Assembly (NCBI GenBank): GCA_964348795.1
Contig: CAYGDY010000002.1
Span: 1 to 64,000, forward strand
Reading direction: 5' to 3'
DNA length: 64,000 bases
Origin: JADLAT01 sp964348795
GTDB lineage: Bacteria > Pseudomonadota > Alphaproteobacteria > Micavibrionales > Micavibrionaceae
Shown here piece after piece: positions 51,039 to 58,783 of the stretch. A program made the translations under genes and the position numbers. The notes under the pieces were generated by a model that had not been told where the DNA came from, ran no database searches, and worked only from the letters and a program-made list of their open reading frames with translations. Position 1 is the first letter of the stretch. Each line of letters starts with the position of its first letter.

Positions 51039-51656
51039 ATGAACACATTACAGCAATACGAAGCCAAACAACTGGCAAAACTTCAAGAATCCAAACAAAT
51101 CCCGCAATTCAGCCCGGGCGACACCGTCAAGGTGAATGTGAAGGTGACCGAAGGCACGCGGGAGCGGATTCAGGCCTATGAAGGCGTGTGCATCGCCCGT
51201 ACAGGCTCTGGACTCAATGAGAATTTCTGCGTGCGGAAAATCAGCTACGGCGAAGGCGTAGAGCGGACATTCCCCCTCAACAGCCCCCGTATCGAGAGCA
51301 TCGAACTCGTCCGCCGCGGTTCCGTACGCCGTGCAAAACTTTACTTCCTGCGCGACCTGCGCGGCAAATCGGCCCGTATCGTCGAGCGCACAAGCGGTCA
51401 TGGCTTTGAAACAGCTGTGGATGAAACACTCGAAGCGATGACACAAACACAAAAACGCGCCCTGAAACGCGCCGAAAAAGAGGCCGGCAGAGCCGAAGCC
51501 CGCAAACAACTGGAAGAAGCCGCCGCCGCAAAAGCCAAGGCCGAAGCTGATGCAAAAGCCGCTGAACTTGCGGCTGAACAGGCCGCCGCAGAAGCAGAAG
51601 CAAAAGCGGCCGAAGAAGTGGCAAAGGCCGCCGCAGAAGCCGCGCCCGAGGCGTAG
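51039..51656 (+). CDS. rplS: 50S ribosomal protein bL19 with Ala/Glu-rich extension
   Basis: Lies at the 30S-50S interface. The core (about 1-120) contains FSPGDTVKVNVKVTEGTRERIQAYEGVCIAR, NENFCVRKISYGEGVERTFPL and VRRGSVRRAKLYFLRDLRGKSARI. E. coli bL19 is 115 aa; this is 205 aa, with a long Ala/Glu/Lys helical tail from about 138. The same type of tail is on bS16 in this cluster. AAGGGAAAG lies upstream. It is separated from trmD by 282 bases of repeat-bearing DNA. Confidence 0.96.
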   Translation: MNTLQQYEAKQLAKLQESKQIPQFSPGDTVKVNVKVTEGTRERIQAYEGVCIARTGSGLNENFCVRKISYGEGVERTFPLNSPRIESIELVRRGSVRRAKLYFLRDLRGKSARIVERTSGHGFETAVDETLEAMTQTQKRALKRAEKEAGRAEARKQLEEAAAAKAKAEADAKAAELAAEQAAAEAEAKAAEEVAKAAAEAAPEA

Positions 51657-51737
51657 TTTTTTAACATTCCAAAACTTCTAAAAGAAGATGGTTTCCCCGC
51701 GAAAGCGGGGATCTTGTCCGATTGAAACAGTTAGCAC

Positions 51738-51818
51738 CGTCACCCGCGAGACCGCATAAGCGGTCGTGGCGATACCGTCTTTTTCTGGATTGCTTCGCCT
51801 CTCGGCTCGCAATGACGG
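51738..51818. repeat. Family C palindromic repeat (variant)
   Basis: CGTCACCCGCGAGACCGC ... GTGGCGAT ... CTGGATTGCTTCG ... CTCGCAATGACGG, between rplS and a hypothetical gene. Confidence 0.82.
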
Positions 51819-51827
51819 TTTCTCAGT

Positions 51828-52274
51828 TTAATACACGGGTTTGATATCCTTATAAACATCGGATGGCACATAGGGCTCAAAACTCTCCCCCGCCGTCTTC
51901 ATATCCGCATCGACTTCCTCAACCCTCTGGTTCATATAGTCTCGATTCGCGTCAAGATCAGATCCCAACCCTGGTGTTGTGTTAAGGACCTTCAAATCTG
52001 ATTTATACTCCTGCAACGTCCGGACATTTTGATCAGCATATTTGGCGTTGTAATCAGCCTCGGAATAGCTTTTCAGTTTTCCCTCGCCCAAGGGATCGGT
52101 TGCGATGGCGGTCATATCATTATCCTCATGAACCAGATAGCGCTTGCTCCCGTCTGGATTGAGATCAACCTTGATTAACAAGGGCTCATCAATAACATCG
52201 GCTTTCAAATTTCTTGCAAAAACGTCTCCATTGGCGCTCTCATTGAACCCACTTGAAATATTCTCCGCACCCAT
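51828..52274 (-). CDS. Hypothetical acidic protein, 148 aa
   Basis: Not recognised. It begins MGAENISSGFNESANGD, is rich in Asp/Glu/Asn/Lys and lacks a signal peptide, membrane segment or cysteines. A DEPLLIKVDLNPDGSKRYLVHED beta-strand pair is visible near 29-51. Its stop lies ten bases from a family C repeat. It sits between rplS and leuC on the opposite strand, where no gene is usually found, and is lower in GC than its neighbours. Expression and function are uncertain. Confidence 0.55.
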   Translation of the reverse strand: MGAENISSGFNESANGDVFARNLKADVIDEPLLIKVDLNPDGSKRYLVHEDNDMTAIATDPLGEGKLKSYSEADYNAKYADQNVRTLQEYKSDLKVLNTTPGLGSDLDANRDYMNQRVEEVDADMKTAGESFEPYVPSDVYKDIKPVY

Positions 52275-52406
52275 CTCATCACCTCTTTCCGTCTGTTTAA
52301 CAACCCTTTTGATTGACGGGAAGCCTCTTGTTTGCTTAAATGCCCGCCATACTTAAGACTTAGGATAGAGCGAAACTCTTAATTATTCGTTAAGAAGAAA
52401 AACCCC

Positions 52407-53810
52407 ATGACACAGCCCCGCACCTTGTTTCAAAAAATCTGGGATGACCATGTCATTCACCGGCAAGAGGACGGCACGTGTCTGATCTATATCGACCGGC
52501 ATCTGGTGCATGAAGTGACCTCTCCACAAGCGTTCGAGGGGCTACGCGCGGCGGGACGGCCTGTCCATAACCCCTCTGCCACGCTGGCGGTGATGGATCA
52601 TAACGTTCCCACGACCGACCGCTCCCAGCCTATCGAACAGGAAGACAGCCGGATCCAGATTGAAACCCTGCGGGATAACTGCGCGGAATTTGGCGTGCCG
52701 CTCTTTGACCTGACCGACAAACGCCAAGGGATTGTCCATATTATCGGGCCGGAACAAGGCTTTACCCAGCCCGGCATGACGATTGTCTGCGGGGACAGCC
52801 ACACCAGCACCCACGGCGCGTTCGGCGCGCTGGCGTTCGGAATCGGCACGTCGGAGGTCGAGCATGTGCTGGCGACCCAAACCCTGATCCAATCTCCGGC
52901 CAAGAATATGCGCATTACCGTGAACGGCACTCTGCCTACGGGGGTCACGGCCAAGGATATGATTCTGGCCATTATCGGCACCATCGGCACCGCGGGCGGC
53001 ACAGGCCATGTCATTGAATATGCGGGGGAAGCCGTGCGCGCCCTGTCCATGGAGGGGCGCATGACCATCTGCAACATGGCGATTGAGGCCGGCGCGCGGG
53101 CGGGCCTTGTCGCGCCAGATGAAAAAACCTTTGCCTATATCAAGGGCCGGCCCATGGGGCCCAAGGCCGAACACTGGGACAAAGCCGTAGCGTACTGGAA
53201 AACCCTGTTTTCCGATGACGGGGCGGTCTATGATAAGGATGTAACACTGGAGGCTGGCGACATTCCGCCGATGCTGACGTGGGGCACCACGCCCGAAGAT
53301 GTCGTACCGATTACCGGCACCGTCCCCGCGCCGGAGGATTTCGCCGACCCCAACAAACGTGCGGCGGTGGAGCGGATGCTGGAGTATATGGGGCTGACAA
53401 GCGGCACGAAAATGACGGATATTCCCATAGATAAGGTCTTTATTGGCTCCTGCACCAATGCACGGATCGAGGATCTGCGCGAGGTTGCCAAAATTGCGGC
53501 GGGGCGCAAGGTCGCGGACGGTGTGCAGGCGATGGTGGTTCCAGGCTCGGGGCTGGTCAAGGCGCTGGCGGAGGAAGAAGGCATCGCGGATATTTTAATC
53601 GCGGCAGGGTTCGAGTGGCGGGAACCCGGATGCTCCATGTGTCTGGGGATGAACCCTGACCAGCTGGCCCCTGGGGAGCGATGCGCCTCCACCTCCAACC
53701 GGAATTTCGAGGGGCGACAGGGCAAGGGCGGGCGGACGCACCTCCTCTCCCCCGCTATGGCGGCGGCGTCTGCGATTACAGGGAAATTAACGGATGTGCG
53801 GGAGATGTGA
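52407..53810 (+). CDS. leuC: 3-isopropylmalate dehydratase large subunit
   Basis: With LeuD isomerises 2- to 3-isopropylmalate in leucine synthesis. The 4Fe-4S ligands Cys349 (GSCTNARIEDL) and Cys409/Cys412 (GCSMCLGMN) are in the expected places; the aconitase-fold segments DNVPTTDR-like HNVPTTDR, GDSHTSTHGAFGALAFGIGTSEVEHVLATQ and AGARAGLVAPDE are present. 467 aa, normal. LeuD lies 3.7 kb downstream with four accessory or unrelated genes in between, although the two proteins act as one complex. Confidence 0.97.
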   Translation: MTQPRTLFQKIWDDHVIHRQEDGTCLIYIDRHLVHEVTSPQAFEGLRAAGRPVHNPSATLAVMDHNVPTTDRSQPIEQEDSRIQIETLRDNCAEFGVPLFDLTDKRQGIVHIIGPEQGFTQPGMTIVCGDSHTSTHGAFGALAFGIGTSEVEHVLATQTLIQSPAKNMRITVNGTLPTGVTAKDMILAIIGTIGTAGGTGHVIEYAGEAVRALSMEGRMTICNMAIEAGARAGLVAPDEKTFAYIKGRPMGPKAEHWDKAVAYWKTLFSDDGAVYDKDVTLEAGDIPPMLTWGTTPEDVVPITGTVPAPEDFADPNKRAAVERMLEYMGLTSGTKMTDIPIDKVFIGSCTNARIEDLREVAKIAAGRKVADGVQAMVVPGSGLVKALAEEEGIADILIAAGFEWREPGCSMCLGMNPDQLAPGERCASTSNRNFEGRQGKGGRTHLLSPAMAAASAITGKLTDVREM

Positions 53811-53828
53811 TGACTTCAACAGAGGAAG

Positions 53829-53922
53829 TCCCTTCTCCCCTCTGGGGAGAAGGATAGGATGAGGGGTTCTTTTGTATAGTTTTCCCCTCACCCCAGCCCT
53901 CTCCCCAGTGGGGAGAGGGGGC
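53829..53922. repeat. Family A palindromic repeat pair
   Basis: CCCTTCTCCCC ... GGGGAGAAGG with GATGAGGGG tail, a spacer, then CCCCTCACCCC ... CTCTCCCC ... GGGGAGAGGG. With the family B copy below it fills the 301-base gap after leuC. Confidence 0.9.
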
Positions 53923-53971
53923 ATTTGTGAGTCGTTTTATGTATTCGTTCCCAATCAGCCCCCCCCTTCCG

Positions 53972-54050
53972 TGTCATCCCGTGGGCATGTTGCAAAGCAA
54001 AATTCGCACACACGGGATCCAGCACAAGCGAGCGGCAAAGCCGCTCACCT
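53972..54050. repeat. Family B repeat (partial)
   Basis: GTCATCCCGTGGGCATG ... CACGGGATCC, then GAGCGGC/GCCGCTC; the second half of the full element is missing. Confidence 0.8.
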
Positions 54051-54111
54051 GTTTTATCGAGACCTGTGCATTTTTTCCTTGACAAAGCAGATTTTTTATA
54101 GGAATATATTC

Positions 54112-54651
54112 ATGAAAACACCACTCTTGCGCCTTTTTGCTTTCGGGATTTTGATGTTTGTGCCGTGTCTAGCATGGGCGAAAACCAGCCTTATCCCGAT
54201 CCCTGCGGGCATGTCCGCCCGCGACCTGACGGGGGATGGAAGGCCTGAAAAAATCCTCAAACTCTGGCGCGAAAATTATAACGCGCATGGGTATTATGTC
54301 CTGATATTTCTGGAGGATGGCACCCCGCCTTCCGTGATAGGGATTCTCCCCCATAATCAAACTACGCCCCAAAACAGCCTTGAAACCCGCCAAGGCGCGG
54401 ATTGTGTTGTGCGCGATTTTCGGCTTATGGTGGATGAGAATGCAACCACGCTTGTGCAGGCAGAAAAATCCACGGAGACCGCAGATTATAGCGCATCAGC
54501 CCCCGTGATTTTTGCGTATTACACACTAAAACATAATAAAGATGGGGCGGCAGGTTCCCCCGCCTTTTCATTTGAATGGATCAAAACACAGACATCCACC
54601 CGCCCTTATTGCGATGTCAACGAAGCGTTTGAGAGGGAAAGGGTGTTCTAG
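54112..54651 (+). CDS. Secreted hypothetical protein, 179 aa
   Basis: Starts MKTPLLRLFAFGILMFVPC with AGGAA seven bases upstream; the signal peptide ends at about AWA-K (residue 23). The mature part has the pattern of a small beta-rich periplasmic protein (DLTGDGRPEKILKLWRENYNAHGYYVLIFLEDG), which resembles a single FG-GAP or VCBS-like calcium loop at DLTGDGRPE, but no repeat array follows. Two cysteines (DCVV and YCDV) could form a disulfide. No known family. A TTGACA lies at 54079, though a matching -10 is unclear. Confidence 0.7.
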   Translation: MKTPLLRLFAFGILMFVPCLAWAKTSLIPIPAGMSARDLTGDGRPEKILKLWRENYNAHGYYVLIFLEDGTPPSVIGILPHNQTTPQNSLETRQGADCVVRDFRLMVDENATTLVQAEKSTETADYSASAPVIFAYYTLKHNKDGAAGSPAFSFEWIKTQTSTRPYCDVNEAFERERVF

Positions 54652-54679
54652 AAGGCATTGTAAAGCATATTTTTATAAC

Positions 54680-54713
54680 CAAAGCGGCTTTTAAAAGGCC
54701 GCTTTTTTATTTT
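54680..54713 (+). terminator. Rho-independent terminator
   Basis: AAAGCGGC, TTTTAAAAG, GCCGCTTT followed by a T-rich tract, 30 bases after the secreted protein gene. Confidence 0.85.
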
Positions 54714-54732
54714 AAAAACACAGGAGAGCATC

Positions 54733-55509
54733 ATGAAACCGTTTACCATGGTACAATCAGGAGAAAACAATGCCGTTGAATATCAGGACAAAGAAGGAAA
54801 TCTTTTTATAAAAGAAGGAGGCACTCGTGCATGGCGGAATAACAACCCTGGTAATCTTCGCAAAAATACTTTTGCATCGGAGCAAGGAGCAATAGGCGAA
54901 GCGGGTGGTTTTGCTGTTTTTCCTGATGAGGAGTCTGGAAAAAAGGCCTTAAGCAACCTTTTAAACACAAAAACCTATCAAGCCCTTACTATCGGAAAAG
55001 CTATAAAACGCTATGCACCCCCCATTGAGAACGACACAACACGCTACGAAAACAATATAGAGAGTCTTACAGGGCTAAAAAGCAATACCGCGATGAATGC
55101 ACTTTCTGCTAATGAAAAAAATCGCTTGGTACATACAATACAAACTCTGGAAGGTTGGAAAATTGGCAAAACGAATTTTTTTACAAAAACTTCAAAAATG
55201 GCTCAAAAAAGAAAACATGAAAATTTTCTAAGAAAGAAAAATACAGAGATTGATGAAGCGGAAATCCACGACATAATGGGTTCTGAAGCTTATCAACATG
55301 CCACGCATCCTGACCATAAAGTTATCCAAAACAAGGTTTCAGAATGGTACGCCTCCCACTATGGCAAAAATCCTGCCAAAACAGATGCGACAGGGCGCAT
55401 GGTAAAAGATAGTAAATCGTCATCTGGAAAAATACATGTAAGAGAACATACACGGGACGCAGGAAAAACTCACGTTGATCCATATGATCGTTCTCCGCCA
55501 AAGCATTAA
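54733..55509 (+). CDS. Phage-type peptidoglycan-active protein (putative)
   Basis: A 258-aa, AT-rich gene. Residues 30-150 follow a pattern seen in phage structural lysozyme/transglycosylase proteins (PRD1 P5-like and related): TRAWRNNNPGNLRK, GAIGEAGGFAVFPDEESGKKAL, TIGKAIKRYAPPIENDTTRYENNI and a late LEGWKIGK. A charged helical region and a C-terminal KIHVREHTRDAGKTHVDPYDRS tail follow. It has no signal peptide. It may be a cell-wall enzyme acquired from a phage or a secreted effector; the family call is from pattern memory only. Confidence 0.6.
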   Translation: MKPFTMVQSGENNAVEYQDKEGNLFIKEGGTRAWRNNNPGNLRKNTFASEQGAIGEAGGFAVFPDEESGKKALSNLLNTKTYQALTIGKAIKRYAPPIENDTTRYENNIESLTGLKSNTAMNALSANEKNRLVHTIQTLEGWKIGKTNFFTKTSKMAQKRKHENFLRKKNTEIDEAEIHDIMGSEAYQHATHPDHKVIQNKVSEWYASHYGKNPAKTDATGRMVKDSKSSSGKIHVREHTRDAGKTHVDPYDRSPPKH

Positions 55510-55516
55510 TGCCCCC

Positions 55517-55545
55517 TTGCCCTGCTCCGTGAAACGCCGTATTTT
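55517..55545 (+). promoter_or_regulatory. Promoter of the HD-domain gene, close to the start codon
   Basis: TTGCCC, 17 bases, TATTTT; the -10 ends nine bases before the ATG, with no Shine-Dalgarno sequence between. Confidence 0.5.
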
Positions 55546-55554
55546 AGCCGCGCT

Positions 55555-56238
55555 ATGACCCAAAACTGGCCCACAGATTTTGACTTCCGAACGGACGAAA
55601 CGTGCCAGAGCGTCTTCAAACCCTTTATTGAGGGCGAAATTTCTGCGCTGGAAGCCTATGACACCCAAAGGGCGGAGGGGCGCACATACATCTTTCACGA
55701 GCACGCAGGCCGCGTGGCGGAGAATATGCGCCGCACCATCCTGTTTATGGGCCTGCCCGCATACGTGGCGGAAAACATGCGCTGGGCGGTTCTGCCGCAT
55801 GATATCGGCAAACGGCTCCTGCCCCCCGAAATATGGGACATGGAAGAAAAACCCAGCGGCGCGGTGAAGCAATTCCGCCGTACGCATACCCTGCTGGGCG
55901 CGCAGATTGTACAGGAATACTTTCCGCACATAGACCACCCGTTCAAAACCCTGATGAGCGACCTCATGCGCTATCACCATGAACATATGGACGGGAGCGG
56001 CACGCAAGGGATACGCGGGGATGCGCTGTCCCTGCCCGTCCGCCTCAGCGCGATTGTGGAGGCGTATGATGGCTACCGCATCTGGCGGCCCCATTTCAAG
56101 GACCGTGATATCTCGCCCCCCGCCGTGCTGGAGCGCATGCGCGCCGAAAAGGGCGCGGAGATTTATGATATGGATCTGTTTGAAACCTTTGCCAAAATGA
56201 AAATGGATGATTATAAAGAGGGGCGTTTGCTTCGCTAG
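55555..56238 (+). CDS. HD-domain (HD-GYP-like) phosphohydrolase
   Basis: A 227-aa metal-dependent phosphohydrolase. HD-GYP-type signatures are visible: LPHDIGKRLLP (His82/Asp83 region), HTLLGAQIV, and RYHHEHMDGSG, followed by SLPVRLSAIVEAYDGYR. In true HD-GYP c-di-GMP phosphodiesterases the motif after DGxG is YPxGL; here it reads TQGIRGD, so it is a variant and the substrate is open. No sensor or receiver domain is attached. It stands alone with its own promoter. Confidence 0.8.
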   Translation: MTQNWPTDFDFRTDETCQSVFKPFIEGEISALEAYDTQRAEGRTYIFHEHAGRVAENMRRTILFMGLPAYVAENMRWAVLPHDIGKRLLPPEIWDMEEKPSGAVKQFRRTHTLLGAQIVQEYFPHIDHPFKTLMSDLMRYHHEHMDGSGTQGIRGDALSLPVRLSAIVEAYDGYRIWRPHFKDRDISPPAVLERMRAEKGAEIYDMDLFETFAKMKMDDYKEGRLLR

Positions 56239-56340
56239 GAGGTTCAAGAATCAAGGTGCAATGATCACCAGAAGCGATGTATCTTGAAATCTGGATTTTT
56301 GAAGGTATAGTGTGATACAATAAAAAAAGGGGATTTGAGT

Positions 56341-56532
56341 ATGAAAAAAAACAAAAATAAACATTCAAATAAAAAAAGCCAGCAAGGAACTGTTGGTGAG
56401 CTTGAGAAAATATATCTACAATTTATGATTCCTATGCCACACAACCAGTGGGATTCCATAAAAAATCTCTCTCAACCCTCTGTTCTAAAACGTGTTCCGT
56501 CCAGAACTGCTTATTCTTCTGTAGGCGATTAG
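56341..56532 (+). CDS. Small basic protein (63 aa) upstream of SDH_sah protease
   Basis: Starts MKKNKNKHSNKKSQQG with AAAGGGG eight bases upstream. The N-terminal 18 residues are very basic; the rest (GELEKIYLQFMIPMPHNQWDSIKNL) may form one helix. No match is known to me. It ends one base before the next start, so the two genes form a transcriptional and probably translational unit. Both are much richer in AT than the surrounding leu genes. It could be a partner or substrate of the protease. Confidence 0.6.
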   Translation: MKKNKNKHSNKKSQQGTVGELEKIYLQFMIPMPHNQWDSIKNLSQPSVLKRVPSRTAYSSVGD

Positions 56533-56533
56533 C

Positions 56534-57448
56534 ATGCCTAACTGGGGTGAGGTTTTAAAGGAAATTATCCAATACTCTAACGACAAGGGCGTTGGACTCG
56601 CACGGTCAGCAGATGACATAAGAAAAGAATATCTTAAAAAACTAAATGAATACTCACAAAAAAACATCATTTCCTATTATTCAGGATGGCTACAAAATCC
56701 AGGCATCGAGGGAACAGACATTAATGACGATGACAAAAACGGCTTTATGATGGCGATCCATGGGATGGATTGCTCAAGGGGCCTCGACCTAATACTTCAT
56801 ACACCAGGTGGGGGTGTAACCGCTACGGAATCGATCATCGATTACTTGCACCGAAAATTCGGAGACAACATTCGTATTCTTGTTCCACAGATAGCAATGT
56901 CTGCGGGAACAATGATTGCATGCTCAGGAAAAGAAATCGTTATGGGCAAACAGTCAAATTTAGGCCCTATAGACCCTCAATTTCGAGGTGTTCCAGCACA
57001 CGGTGTCGTTGAAGAGTTCAAAAGAGCATTTAAGGAAATAAAAAAAGACCCCGCAAAACTTTCTGTTTGGCAATTTATTCTTCAAAAATATAATCCAACT
57101 TTCCTGACGGAGTGTGAAAATGCCATAGCCCTTTCCGAAGAATTCGTTTTACAAAACCTTGAAAAGGTTATGTTTAAAAACGATAAAGATAAAAAAAATA
57201 AAGCCCTCAAAGTTGTAAAGTATTTAACTGCCTATAAAGATAGGAAGGCCCACGCGCGGCACATCAATATTGACGAATGTAAAAAAATGGGACTAAAAAT
57301 TGTTGACCTAGAATCTGATCAACAATTACAAGATTTGGTGTTAACGGTCCACCATTGTTATATGCACACCTTAGGAAACACCAACACATTAAAAGTTATA
57401 GAAAATCACAGTGGCGCTACAATGGCAAGAATGTTTGCTATGCAGTAA
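56534..57448 (+). CDS. SDH_sah family ClpP-fold serine protease
   Basis: A 304-aa cytosolic protein of the serine dehydrogenase proteinase (SDH_sah) group, which shares the ClpP/SppA crotonase fold. Features: LDLILHTPGGGVTATESII (oxyanion glycine loop 91-94), VPQIAMSAGTMIACSG with likely nucleophile Ser123, and the family-specific GKQSNLGPIDPQF at 138-150. A His-rich late segment (HARHIN) is present. There is no signal peptide or membrane anchor, unlike SppA. The AT-rich pair with the 63-aa ORF interrupts the leuC-leuD interval and looks acquired; relatives often sit in mobile or defence regions. Confidence 0.82.
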   Translation: MPNWGEVLKEIIQYSNDKGVGLARSADDIRKEYLKKLNEYSQKNIISYYSGWLQNPGIEGTDINDDDKNGFMMAIHGMDCSRGLDLILHTPGGGVTATESIIDYLHRKFGDNIRILVPQIAMSAGTMIACSGKEIVMGKQSNLGPIDPQFRGVPAHGVVEEFKRAFKEIKKDPAKLSVWQFILQKYNPTFLTECENAIALSEEFVLQNLEKVMFKNDKDKKNKALKVVKYLTAYKDRKAHARHINIDECKKMGLKIVDLESDQQLQDLVLTVHHCYMHTLGNTNTLKVIENHSGATMARMFAMQ

Positions 57449-57482
57449 CTCTTGCACCCCAAACCTCAAATCTCAAAAAACG

Positions 57483-58088
57483 ATGAAACCCTTCACCACC
57501 CTGACCGCCAAAGCCGCCCCGCTTGAGATGATGAATGTCGATACCGACATCATCATCCCGAAACAGTTCTTGAAAACCATCAAGCGCACGGGGCTTGGCG
57601 TGAGCGCGTTTTATAATATCCGCTATGATGATTCCGGCGCGGAGCGGCCCGATTTTGTGTTGAACGATCCGCGCTATAAAAACGCCGAGATCCTGATTAC
57701 AGGGGAGAATTTCGGCTGTGGCTCTTCGCGGGAGCACGCGCCGTGGGCCTTGCTGGACATGGGCCTGCGCTGTATCATTGCGCCCAGTTTTGCCGATATT
57801 TTCTACAATAACAGCTTCAAAAACGGGATTTTGCCCATTGCCCTGCCGCAGGCCCAAGTCGATGCCTTGATGCACAGTGCCAAAACGGAGCCGGACGCGC
57901 CGCTCACCATTGATCTGGACAAACAAACCATCACACGCGGCAACCAGTTTTCCTTTACGTTCGAGATTGATCCGTTCCGCAAAGCTTGCCTGATGAACGG
58001 GCTCGATGATATTGGCCTGACGCTCCAGAAAAACGTACATATCAAAACCTATGAGGAAAACCGAATGAAAGAGCGCCCATGGCTCTGA
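57483..58088 (+). CDS. leuD: 3-isopropylmalate dehydratase small subunit
   Basis: Swivel-domain partner of LeuC. The 201-aa product shows MNVDTDIIIPKQFLKTIKRTG, ILITGENFGCGSSREHAPWAL and FADIFYNNSFKNGILPI, all LeuD hallmarks. I start at ATG 57483 because the typical KPFTTLTAKAAPL opening begins there; the upstream open frame overlaps the protease gene. The 3' end overlaps the fkbM start by ten bases, so leuD, fkbM and leuB form a tight translational chain. Confidence 0.96.
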   Translation: MKPFTTLTAKAAPLEMMNVDTDIIIPKQFLKTIKRTGLGVSAFYNIRYDDSGAERPDFVLNDPRYKNAEILITGENFGCGSSREHAPWALLDMGLRCIIAPSFADIFYNNSFKNGILPIALPQAQVDALMHSAKTEPDAPLTIDLDKQTITRGNQFSFTFEIDPFRKACLMNGLDDIGLTLQKNVHIKTYEENRMKERPWL

Positions 58089-58783
58089 TCCGGTTCTCCA
58101 AGAAAAAACCGCATAAAACGCGGGAGGGGAAAATTGCCCTCACGCTCAAGATCCATGGTATTGATACGGTGCTGGATATCGGGGCCAATAACGGCCAGAC
58201 CCGTGATGCGCTTCGGAAAGCGGGCTTTGCAGGCCGAATTATTTCCGTAGAGCCCCTGCCCACGCTTCAAACCACCCTCCAGAAAAAGGCCGCGCAAGAC
58301 CCGCTCTGGGATGTTCTTCTGCCCTTGGCACTCGGCGACCAGAACGGCACGTGCGAGATCCATATCTCCGAGGCCAGCGATATGAGTAGCCTCCTGCCCG
58401 CCTCCTCGGCCCTGCACAAGGCTTTGCCCCGTACGCAGGTGGTCCAGACCGCGAGCGTGCCCATGAAAACGCTCGATACGCTTTATGAGGAACTGGCGCT
58501 GGACGGACAAAACGTGTTCATCAAGCTGGATACGCAAGGCTATGAAATGAAAATCCTGCAACACGGGCTGAATGCCCTGCGCTCTGCCACCGGCCTTCAG
58601 GTAGAAATGTCGCTGTTTCCGCTGTACGAGGGGGAAACGCTCTATGACGAGATCCTGCCGTTCCTGAAAACTCAAGGCTTCGAAGCCCATATGCTGGTGG
58701 AAACCAATTTTTCTCGCGTGCTGAACCGGCAACTCCAGATTGACGGAATATTCTACAAAAACAAGGACATGACAAAGCCATGA
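58079..58783 (+). CDS. FkbM family methyltransferase
   Basis: A 234-aa SAM-dependent O-methyltransferase of the FkbM type. The SAM loop VLDIGANNGQT is at about 24-34, VEPLP at the end of strand 2, and the FkbM segments ASDMSSLLP, VPMKTLDTLYEEL and FIKLDTQGYEMKIL are present. FkbM enzymes act on sugars, polyketides and glycans; the target here is unknown. It is inserted in the leu operon, overlapping leuD by ten bases and leuB by four (ATGA), which means co-translation with leucine genes without an obvious pathway link. Confidence 0.88.
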   Translation: MALIRFSKKKPHKTREGKIALTLKIHGIDTVLDIGANNGQTRDALRKAGFAGRIISVEPLPTLQTTLQKKAAQDPLWDVLLPLALGDQNGTCEIHISEASDMSSLLPASSALHKALPRTQVVQTASVPMKTLDTLYEELALDGQNVFIKLDTQGYEMKILQHGLNALRSATGLQVEMSLFPLYEGETLYDEILPFLKTQGFEAHMLVETNFSRVLNRQLQIDGIFYKNKDMTKP

